Virus record (IMG/VR): IMGVR_UViG_3300046009_004257
Coordinates: 1 to 34,289 of that record
Reading direction: 5' to 3' (one strand)
DNA length: 34,289 nt
Source: a virus
A program made the position numbers and the translations under genes. The notes under the pieces are model-generated. The model saw only the letters and a program-made list of their open reading frames with translations, was not told where the DNA came from and did not search any database. Shown piece after piece: positions 7,519 to 15,155 of this stretch. Position 1 is the stretch's first letter. Every line of letters starts with the position of its first letter.

Positions 7519-10500
7519 ATGGCAAACTTTGAGCTACAGTTTCCGCTTGGTGGACTAAACGACAATGTCGCGCAGTCCAAGCAGCCTAGCGGAACTACAA
7601 ACGAAGCAATCAATGTGCGGGGGCAAGACCCCATCACAGGACGCATCCGTGGTGCTCAAAGAAGTGGGCTTACAAAGTATGTAGTTGAGTCGATGGAGGC
7701 ACGTGTCAAGCGGTTTGAGAAGGTTGTGTACGACAACCGTCAACTGCGGTATGTGCCTTTAGACTCATCCAATATTAAGTTGATTTGGGAGAAGGCTAAC
7801 AACAACTCAAACGCCAGCACCTATTGCGTTGTGGACTACAAAGAAAATGTTTATGTAGTTGACGCTGGCCGCACGGTGCAAAAGTTTAACAAGAACGGCG
7901 TGCTTGTGTACACATTTGCACCAGCAGGCTTAGAAGATGTCAATTTGTACATCCGTGGTTTAGCTGTAGATGATGCAGGCGGTGTATGGATTGGAACAGG
8001 TCACAAAAACGCTGCTGACCTAGCAATTAGCCCATCGCAGCTTGCAAATTTGACATCTTTAAGTAAAACACGAATCTGGAAATATAAAGAATCTGAATCA
8101 GATGTTCCTCCTGTTTTGGATTATGCATTTGAACCAAAGTTGACAATTGAAAAATTGGTTTTACAGCAAGGAATGCTGTATGCAGCAGCTAATGATCCAT
8201 TGCTAGAGGTGGGCTATGTTGTAGCTTACGATGAAATTTACAGTACAGGCATGGAAGAAGCGGCTCGTAGAAAAATGCCGTATCCATTGTGCGATATTGA
8301 TGTGTTAGCTGACGGAAAAGTTTGCTTTACTTCTCCAGTTAACCTAAATCGTTACGAAAAACATTCACAACAATATCCAAATTACAGACCAACTGCGGTC
8401 GATTGGACTCCAGCTCAGATTCCTAATGACAAACTTTGGTCTTGGTATGACGCTTCTCAAATGGAAGGCGTAACTGACAATGAACGAGTTACGGCTTGGT
8501 TTGATGTAAGCGGTGCAGGACGCAACTTAGGCTGCACGCTTACCGAAACGGGGCCAAAGTACTTAGCAACTGGCTGGGCTGGTCAGCCATGTTTTGATTT
8601 TGATGGTGCTTCGCAACTGTATACCGTTGGAGGACAGCCGACAACACCTCAGTCTAGCGATGGTTCTGCTTCAGCGTTTCCTAATTATGCAAACGCCAAA
8701 TGGGCTATGCACATTGTGTTTAGGCCACAAGTAGCAGAAGATGAAAATCCGATTACAGCTCCAACTTATTTGTGTGGGGTTGATACATCGTTGCCAGAAA
8801 AACATGATTTGCATGTAGCTGTACACAAATTACAAAACCTTATGTTTCCTGGGCAAGTCAACCCAAATAAGGTTTTATTGTATGCTACACCAGATAGTGC
8901 GCTTTCTTGGAGTAAATTGTCTCAAGGTTACAATGGGACTAACGTACAAGAAAATCCCAATCCACCGTTTGCGACAAGTGGAAATCAAATGTCATACATT
9001 GGCGCTGGAGCTTACAAATTTCCCGCGCCAGCAACTTTGTCAACAGTTAACAATGCTAGTGTTTTAACTATTATTTATGCAGTTGGATCAGGCGATGGCA
9101 CTACTGAACTTGAATGCCATTATCGTTTTAATGGACAGCCTATTGACCGTTGGCGTGGAGTGCAAATTAGTGCTTCTGCTGGTTTTTATTTGGGTCGTCA
9201 AGCGCCTGGCCTGTCTGCATCAACAACTAACTGGTTTAAAGGTCAAGTTGCAGAAATCATCACGCTGCACAATTTAGACCAATCATATGTTCCACAATAT
9301 CCGCGCACATTAGGTTTAGCGTGCAAAGCGCTAACTCAAACATTTACAGCTACTAAAGACACATATTCCAACAACGGATTAGGCCAAGGAGAAGAGCCAA
9401 ATTTAATTTCGCCTTACTATACTAGTACTACGGGAAATACATTCCCATATTTGTATTTTAATTATATTTTGCTTTGCGATCCAGTTAATGGAGTTGATTT
9501 GTTAAGAGGTGATGTAGTAGAAATTTACGGGCAAATTCGTGGCGTTTTAGGGCCAAGACGAGAATACACTTATCCCGATCAAGGTGATTCATTTGATACA
9601 TATTATACTGGAATGCCAATTACCTATCCATTTACGTGGGGCGGCAGTTCAACTACTGCTATTGTAAATCCTGCAAGCCTACATAGCGCCGCAGCAACAT
9701 TTGCTCCTAACATTACTAACGCAAATGCAACGCTGTGCGAAAAAATTGAAGGCTATTTAGCGTGGAAGTGGGGCATTTGGCATTTGCTGCCTAAGGGCAA
9801 TCATACGCCGCCGCAACTTGCCATGAACACGACCTACGTTTTTGGCAACTGGCCGCATCCGTATCGCAATGCGCCGCCGAGTTCTGTGGACACGGACACC
9901 GTTAGCAAAGCCGCTGTGATTGCTAGTCCGCTAGCAGTTGCTGGATGCCTTGAGTCAATTGACGGCCCGTATCGCTGGGTTGTAGACGGTTTAAGTGGTT
10001 TTGGCGCAGGCGTTGGTTTGCGTATTATGGCAACCGAAGCTGCGTTTTATACTATGGGTGATCCGCAGTTTACGGGTTCTACAAACGATGGCACGTACAG
10101 TTGGCCGAATGTTAACGGCAACGGTCGCAAGTTGGTTTACAACGCGGCTACTCAAGTTGTTTCTGATGCGTGGTCTGGAACGTTAGCTAGTTCTAGTACA
10201 ACTGCTATTAGCGCAACATCCGACTACATTCCGCACTTGTCTAAAGATGCGTTTGATAATGTGTACTACCCGTTCACCTTTGCAGGTGGCGCATACGGTG
10301 TCGGCTGGTCAATCGTAGGCAAAGATGCAGGTAACACGCCGATTGCCCTGTTGTCTAAGGACACCAATGGCGACGTTGTTTTACAGGCTGCGCCTGAGTT
10401 TGTGTCGCCAGAATATCGCATTGGAAATAGCATTTCCGCTGATTTTCCAAGTATTCCTGACCCATTAGATCCCGACACTTATCCGCGTGCAGAAAATGTC

Positions 10501-11883
10501 TACGTGTTAAAAGACGGCACAGGTGACGAGCAGACAATTGAACGATATGAAATTGTTGCTAGTGTTTCTGATTCAAACAATCCATCACCACGAGCGCAGG
10601 TATTGCTTGCTGTATCTAACGGCAAAATCAAAAAGATTACGCCAAGCGGTGTAAGTTCGCCTGTTGGCGTTGATACTTTGCCGCAACCGGAACTAGATGC
10701 TAATGCGCCGTATGTTGACTGCGCGGTGCTGTTTGGCAAAGTGTATTTTACTGATGGTTTGGCATACCGCGTGTTTGACCCGCGCAACGACACGGTGCTG
10801 GAGTGGAGAGCGCTTGATGCTGGAACGCTGCCTAACCGGTGCAAACTTGTAACAAACTGGCGTGGCCGTGCGGTTTTAGCTCGTGGTGCTGACGATCCGC
10901 ACAACTGGCACATGAGCGAGCAAGGCAATCCTACCGGTTGGGACACTTTCCCAGCTGTTCAAACAGCTACGCAAGCTATCAGCGGTAACAACGCTCGCGC
11001 TGGCTTGTGTCCTGACTTGATCAACAGCCTCATTCCTTACAACGACGACTTGCTGTTGTTTGGCTGCGATTCGTCGCTGTGGATGATGCGCGGTGACCCG
11101 ATGGCCGGCGGTGTGTTTGATCTTGTATCGGATGTCACCGGCGTTGCGTTTGGACGCTCGTGGGCTAAGGATCCAGAAGGCACGCTGTACTTCTTCGGAT
11201 CGCGTGGCGGCGTGTACATCATGAAGCCAGGCAGCGTGCCTGTGTCCATGACGCAGTCCACGATTGAGCGGCGGTTGAACAATGTCAACTTGTCGCAGTT
11301 CTACGTCGAGATGTTCTGGAACACCTACGATGACGGCCTACACGTCTTCCTAATGCCGTTTACCGACACGGCTAGCCGCACTAAGCACTACTTCTGGGAA
11401 CGCAAGTCTGGTGCGTGGTACGAAGACACCTTTGCGCTAACGAAGCAGCCCTCTGCCGCAGTTGTCATTGACGGTGACGCTGCTGATGACCGCTGCTTGC
11501 TGATCGGAACTTACGACAGCAGCGTTGTGCGCTGGGACAAGCTTGCTACAAGCGACGACGGCCAGCTTATCGACGGCAAGGTGCTTATTGGCCCCATTGC
11601 GCCCGACGATAGCGAGTTTGACGCACGCATCACCAACCTTGCAGCCGTGATGGCAAACCAAGGTGCGGTCAACTACAAGCTCTACGCTAGCACTACGCCG
11701 GATGACAAAGGCCAGCCAGTTGCAAGCGGGCAGTTTGTCCCTGGGCGCAACCCAATCCACCTTGTACGCGCCCGAGGGGCATTTGTGTGGATGGAGCTAC
11801 AGCAAGCCAATGCGTTTACGCGGTGGTCGCTAGAGTCTATTCGCCTAGATGCGTACCCCGCAGGAAGGAAGCGTAATGGCTGA
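7519..11883 (+). CDS. Tail nozzle (gp12/TTPB-type) protein with inserted lectin-like domain
   Basis: A 1454-residue protein; podoviral nozzle proteins are usually about 600-1000 residues. The start (residues 1-60, FPLGGLNDNVA then GGARS-like INVRG and GRIRGAQRSGL) and the C-terminal half (about 790-1454, with HNWHMSEQGNPTGWDTF, LIPYNDDLLLFG, GTLYFFGSRGGVYIM) are the repeated beta-propeller strands of such nozzles. Between about residues 300 and 785 lies extra sequence with hallmarks of a LamG/concanavalin-like domain: WYDAS at 309, WFDVSGAGRN, CFDFDGASQLY, and the terminal EGYLAWKWG (744-752) plus HPY (780). That part is coded in AT-richer DNA than the rest. The protein closes the DNA channel and presents the appendages; the insert would lie outside and may bind glycans. 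It overlaps the fibre gene by 8 bases. Confidence 0.75.
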   Translation: MANFELQFPLGGLNDNVAQSKQPSGTTNEAINVRGQDPITGRIRGAQRSGLTKYVVESMEARVKRFEKVVYDNRQLRYVPLDSSNIKLIWEKANNNSNASTYCVVDYKENVYVVDAGRTVQKFNKNGVLVYTFAPAGLEDVNLYIRGLAVDDAGGVWIGTGHKNAADLAISPSQLANLTSLSKTRIWKYKESESDVPPVLDYAFEPKLTIEKLVLQQGMLYAAANDPLLEVGYVVAYDEIYSTGMEEAARRKMPYPLCDIDVLADGKVCFTSPVNLNRYEKHSQQYPNYRPTAVDWTPAQIPNDKLWSWYDASQMEGVTDNERVTAWFDVSGAGRNLGCTLTETGPKYLATGWAGQPCFDFDGASQLYTVGGQPTTPQSSDGSASAFPNYANAKWAMHIVFRPQVAEDENPITAPTYLCGVDTSLPEKHDLHVAVHKLQNLMFPGQVNPNKVLLYATPDSALSWSKLSQGYNGTNVQENPNPPFATSGNQMSYIGAGAYKFPAPATLSTVNNASVLTIIYAVGSGDGTTELECHYRFNGQPIDRWRGVQISASAGFYLGRQAPGLSASTTNWFKGQVAEIITLHNLDQSYVPQYPRTLGLACKALTQTFTATKDTYSNNGLGQGEEPNLISPYYTSTTGNTFPYLYFNYILLCDPVNGVDLLRGDVVEIYGQIRGVLGPRREYTYPDQGDSFDTYYTGMPITYPFTWGGSSTTAIVNPASLHSAAATFAPNITNANATLCEKIEGYLAWKWGIWHLLPKGNHTPPQLAMNTTYVFGNWPHPYRNAPPSSVDTDTVSKAAVIASPLAVAGCLESIDGPYRWVVDGLSGFGAGVGLRIMATEAAFYTMGDPQFTGSTNDGTYSWPNVNGNGRKLVYNAATQVVSDAWSGTLASSSTTAISATSDYIPHLSKDAFDNVYYPFTFAGGAYGVGWSIVGKDAGNTPIALLSKDTNGDVVLQAAPEFVSPEYRIGNSISADFPSIPDPLDPDTYPRAENVYVLKDGTGDEQTIERYEIVASVSDSNNPSPRAQVLLAVSNGKIKKITPSGVSSPVGVDTLPQPELDANAPYVDCAVLFGKVYFTDGLAYRVFDPRNDTVLEWRALDAGTLPNRCKLVTNWRGRAVLARGADDPHNWHMSEQGNPTGWDTFPAVQTATQAISGNNARAGLCPDLINSLIPYNDDLLLFGCDSSLWMMRGDPMAGGVFDLVSDVTGVAFGRSWAKDPEGTLYFFGSRGGVYIMKPGSVPVSMTQSTIERRLNNVNLSQFYVEMFWNTYDDGLHVFLMPFTDTASRTKHYFWERKSGAWYEDTFALTKQPSAAVVIDGDAADDRCLLIGTYDSSVVRWDKLATSDDGQLIDGKVLIGPIAPDDSEFDARITNLAAVMANQGAVNYKLYASTTPDDKGQPVASGQFVPGRNPIHLVRARGAFVWMELQQANAFTRWSLESIRLDAYPAGRKRNG

Positions 11884-12886
11884 CCCCAAGCGTATTGGCT
11901 TATCTGGGCAAGCACGCGGTATCGACCCTCAACGCCAACGGCGCAACTCGCTGACAACAGACGAGACGATTGCCGCGCCGCTGACGCTAAACGAACGAGG
12001 GCAGATTACGCTTGCGCTGACGGGGCCGTTTACGCTGGACAAAGAAGGTGCGCTGGTACTGAACATCGCGCCGCCGTTGACGGTAACCAACAATAGCCCG
12101 TTGACCTTGTCGTTGCAGACGGACACAACGCTCAAGACCGCAAACGGCAAGCTGACGACAAATATTTCTACGGCCACACCGCGTGCGCCAGGCTTGATGC
12201 CCGCGCTAGACGGCGATACTTCTAAGTTTTTGTCGGGCGACGGCGTATATCGTGCGCCAAGTTACCCGCTTCCGCGCTTAGACGAGTGCGCACCACCGAC
12301 AGACACTACAAACTTAGATAGTTCAACTACTGCACATGGACTGCTTCCAAAGCTCTCTGGTGTCGCTACTGAAGTTTTGCTTGGCGATGGCACTTGGGCA
12401 ACGCCGCCAGGTCCTAGTGGCACAGTAACAAGCGTATCTTTGTCTGCGCCAACGGGGTTAATCGTTAGCGGTTCGCCTGTTACAAGTTCAGGATCCTTAG
12501 ATTTAACTTTTGATGTTGGATATTCAATTCCAACAACGAGCAGCCAAGCAAATTGGGATAGCGCATATGCAGCTACATCCAGTCTTGGAAATTCAGCTAA
12601 TTTAAATGTTGGAACAACTGCTGGAACTGTAGCGGCTGGCGATGACTCGCGCTTCGTTACCGACCTCGGCTACACGGCGGCGACACGCGACCTCACGAGC
12701 AGCACGGGCACAGCGGTAAATTTACCGCTGTTTACCGACACAGAAGACGGCCTAACTCCTGCGTCTGGCGGCGGCACAACCAACTTCCTACGCGCAGACG
12801 GCACTTGGGCAGCTCCCGGCGGCGGCGGTGGTAGCGGACTAGACCAGCCTGCGGTCATGGCCCGTATGGCGTTCGGAGGATTCTAA
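11876..12886 (+). CDS. Tail fibre with adenovirus-shaft-like repeats
   Basis: A 336-residue protein. I start it at 11876, where AGGAAGGAAGCGTA gives a good ribosome site and an 8-base overlap with the nozzle gene; an in-frame ATG at 11849 lacks one. After a basic N-terminus, residues 35-99 form four 15-17-residue repeats (PLTLNERGQITLALTG, PFTLDKEGALVLNIAP, PLTVTNNSPLTLSLQTD, TTLKTANGKLTTNIST), the pattern of the triple beta-spiral of adenovirus fibre shafts. Three later modules carry the phage-fibre motif FLxGDGxWxxP (118-128, 168-177, 304-314), with a GTVTSVSLS segment between. It ends in a Gly run and VMARMAFGGF, a tail that may serve as an attachment peptide. Its role is host recognition or carrying a receptor-binding protein. 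Confidence 0.75.
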   Translation: MADPKRIGLSGQARGIDPQRQRRNSLTTDETIAAPLTLNERGQITLALTGPFTLDKEGALVLNIAPPLTVTNNSPLTLSLQTDTTLKTANGKLTTNISTATPRAPGLMPALDGDTSKFLSGDGVYRAPSYPLPRLDECAPPTDTTNLDSSTTAHGLLPKLSGVATEVLLGDGTWATPPGPSGTVTSVSLSAPTGLIVSGSPVTSSGSLDLTFDVGYSIPTTSSQANWDSAYAATSSLGNSANLNVGTTAGTVAAGDDSRFVTDLGYTAATRDLTSSTGTAVNLPLFTDTEDGLTPASGGGTTNFLRADGTWAAPGGGGGSGLDQPAVMARMAFGGF

Positions 12887-14073
12887 TGGCAATTACACTT
12901 GACGCTACGACCAAGACACTAGACCTCACGACTAGCTCGACCGCTGACATTGACTGGGCCGTGTCGTATGTGGACATGACAACCAGCGCGTTCACGCCTG
13001 CTGACAGTCAGGGCACGATCAACACAGTCGGTACGACCCAGATTGTCGCTGCTCCCGCATCGTCAACCCAGCGCGGAGTAAAGTCAATCTCGGTCTTCAA
13101 TCGTCACGCCAGCACGGACAACACCGTGACGGTCAAGAAGGATGTCAGCGGCACAGAGTACTGCTTGTTCAAGGCCGTGCTCATGGCAGGTGAGTCGCTG
13201 CAATGGACTGACGGCTGCGAGTGGTCGGTGTATGACGCAACGGGCGACAAGAAGGTCAACAGTCCTGTCAACGTAGGCATTACTGGTCGCGTCATCCCGA
13301 TCAACAAGGTCGGCACAGCGACCGAAGGTACGGCCTACTGGTACAGCTTTGGCAAGGACGCTGGCTTCACGGGCGCGTGGTCGCCTGGCACACCTGGTAT
13401 CAACGGTCGAGCGACTAACGGCACGACCGCTGCGGACAACGGAAGCTTGACGCTGTGGACACCGACAGGCTCGCTCTACATCACCGAGACGGCGGCGGCT
13501 ACGACCACGCTCTGCACGATCATGCTGGCCGATGTCGTGTGGACTAATACAGGCATCGTGGTGACGACCACCACGGCTCAGGCGATCACCACACCAACCT
13601 TTCCTGCGCGTGACCTGAACGGCAGCACGGACGGCGAGGGCTATGTCATCGGCCTGTGTACTACCACGGCCAACACCAACGCCGCTGCGATTAGCGGAAG
13701 CACGGTTAGCTACACCAACTCGGCTGGTACGGCTGGTCGCACGGCAACGCTGCTGGCCGTAGCTGGCGACCAGATTCCGCCGACTCCTGTGATCGGTAAT
13801 GTGGTGTGGTTCCAGCTCGCGGCAGGCGACAAGGGCGTGCGCTCAATCCAGAGCGTGACGCTGGGCACATCCCTTGGCGGCGGCGCGGTGTCGCTGTGCG
13901 TAGCCCGACCGCTGACCGTACTGTCTTGCACGCAGGTCAATGTTGCTACGCTTAGTAAGTACAGCGACCCTGGCATCCGCATCTACACGGGGTCAGTCAT
14001 CATCCCCTTTATCAAGAACACTAGCTCCTCGGCGGTCACGCTGACGGGCCATGTGGTGGTGGCAGAACGATGA
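12886..14073 (+). CDS. Tail appendage / fibre-associated structural protein
   Basis: A 395-residue Thr/Ser/Ala/Gly-rich protein whose ATG overlaps the fibre stop by one base (TAATG), preceded by a good GGAGG site. The N-terminal 115 or so residues form a beta domain with DIDWAVSYVDMT and a SISVFNRHAS strand, then KDVSGTEYCLFKAVLMAGE and a WSVYDATGD strand, a layout common in small head-tail or fibre-linked phage proteins. Residues from 130 on repeat low-complexity beta strands and end with VTLTGHVVVAER. It is translated together with the fibre and the next gene (ATGA overlap), so a shared appendage is likely. No enzymatic motif (depolymerase, peptidase) is visible. An alternative is a minor virion protein that decorates the nozzle. 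Confidence 0.6.
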   Translation: MAITLDATTKTLDLTTSSTADIDWAVSYVDMTTSAFTPADSQGTINTVGTTQIVAAPASSTQRGVKSISVFNRHASTDNTVTVKKDVSGTEYCLFKAVLMAGESLQWTDGCEWSVYDATGDKKVNSPVNVGITGRVIPINKVGTATEGTAYWYSFGKDAGFTGAWSPGTPGINGRATNGTTAADNGSLTLWTPTGSLYITETAAATTTLCTIMLADVVWTNTGIVVTTTTAQAITTPTFPARDLNGSTDGEGYVIGLCTTTANTNAAAISGSTVSYTNSAGTAGRTATLLAVAGDQIPPTPVIGNVVWFQLAAGDKGVRSIQSVTLGTSLGGGAVSLCVARPLTVLSCTQVNVATLSKYSDPGIRIYTGSVIIPFIKNTSSSAVTLTGHVVVAER

Positions 14074-14450
14074 CAACCTATGACTTTGGTGACGGCAATG
14101 GCCCTGTAGCGGCGCACCAGCACGCCAATGGCGGGGGCTGGGTAGCTGACACCGCAGTCGTGGATGACTCGGTCTGGATCGACTCGACCGCCAAGGTCTA
14201 CGGCAACGCTTGGGTCTGCGACGATGCGTGGATCTACGAGCAGGCACAGATCCGTGGGGACTGCTTTGTGGGCCACGAAACCCAATGCTTTGGCAACTGT
14301 GTTGTCGAGGGCACATCCCGCGTAGAATTCGAGTCTCGCGTCTACGGCAATGCTATTATCCGTGGGGCTTCAAAACTCTACGGATGCACGTTTATCGGCG
14401 GCAATCAGGTCGTCGAAGATGAAATCCTAACAGACGAAAAGAGGGCATAA
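14070..14450 (+). CDS. Beta-helix-like hexapeptide-repeat protein
   Basis: A 126-residue protein with an ATGA overlap to the preceding gene. From about residue 25 to 115 it is built of six-residue steps with small or aliphatic residues inward, such as VVDDSVWIDSTAKVYGNAW, AWIYEQAQIRG and RVYGNAIIRGASKLYG. This is the pattern of left-handed beta-helix (hexapeptide) or related polymer-forming proteins, seen in YdcK-like proteins encoded by enterobacteria and phages. No acetyltransferase active-site His or cofactor motif is obvious. Coupled translation with two fibre-region genes suggests a small trimeric appendage or cap. It could also be a chaperone-like accessory. The fold is fairly clear from the repeat; the role is inferred. 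Confidence 0.62.
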   Translation: MTTYDFGDGNGPVAAHQHANGGGWVADTAVVDDSVWIDSTAKVYGNAWVCDDAWIYEQAQIRGDCFVGHETQCFGNCVVEGTSRVEFESRVYGNAIIRGASKLYGCTFIGGNQVVEDEILTDEKRA

Positions 14451-14452
14451 AA

Positions 14453-15133
14453 ATGTTTGATCCGATCACATGGGGCGGAGTTGCTGCTGCTGGTGGCATT
14501 TTAGGTGGTTTGTTTGGCAAGAAAGACCCTGCTAAAAAACAATACAAAGATCTACAAAAGCTGTTTGCTCAAGGAAAAAAAGACCAAGACTGGATGTACG
14601 GTCAGGCACGGCAACAGCAAGAAATGATTTTGCCCACGCTGCAAAAGGGCTTTGCCTCGGCTAATAAGTTCGCTGACATGTACGGTCGTTCGGCGCGGCA
14701 AGGCGCATACGATCAGTCTAAGCAGCTTTCGGGGCAGATGCAGCAGTCAATGACCCAGCGCGGGTTGTACAACACGACTGCGTTTGACAACGCTTCACGA
14801 GGCATTAGCAGCGACCTTAGCCGCACGTTGATTGGTATTGACGAATCAGTTGCTGGCATGAGAGGTCAACTAGCACAAGCGCAAGCATCAGCAGAAGCTG
14901 GCGCGTATGGTGCAATGTCTGGTTTTTATCAAAACTGGGCTTCTGCTAATACTGGTTTATTGGCAGCACAAGCGGGGACGCAAGCTAATGTTCAGTTCCA
15001 AGATCCAAATGCATGGGCAGGTAGCTTAACTCAACTTGGCGGTACGCTATTGGGTTACGGAATTAAATACGGCGGCGGTGGCGGCTATGACAACGGCACT
15101 AGCGCATTTGGCAACAGCCCAACAATTTTCTGA
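14453..15133 (+). CDS. Internal virion / DNA-ejection protein (small, gp14- or gp7-like)
   Basis: A 226-residue protein. It begins with a short hydrophobic Gly-rich segment (WGGVAAAGGILGGLFG, residues 7-22), followed by a long Gln/Ala-rich helical region with several QQQ clusters, and ends in Gly-rich low complexity (YGGGGGYDN). This matches the first, smallest ejection protein of podoviruses, which is packed in the head and inserts into the outer membrane to extend the DNA channel. A GAGGG site precedes the ATG. It starts the run of three virion-internal genes that ends with the giant protein. Motifs such as RGLYNTTAFDNASRGISS recur in phage proteins of this position. The assignment is by composition and gene order. 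Confidence 0.65.
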   Translation: MFDPITWGGVAAAGGILGGLFGKKDPAKKQYKDLQKLFAQGKKDQDWMYGQARQQQEMILPTLQKGFASANKFADMYGRSARQGAYDQSKQLSGQMQQSMTQRGLYNTTAFDNASRGISSDLSRTLIGIDESVAGMRGQLAQAQASAEAGAYGAMSGFYQNWASANTGLLAAQAGTQANVQFQDPNAWAGSLTQLGGTLLGYGIKYGGGGGYDNGTSAFGNSPTIF

Positions 15134-15155
15134 ACATCTAGCACACAAAAACGCT

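Noticed and set aside
15036-15155. Longer N-terminus for the 779-residue ejection protein
   Set aside because: It would overlap the previous gene by about 100 bases and its residues are of shadow type; ATG 15156 gives a sensible N-terminus.
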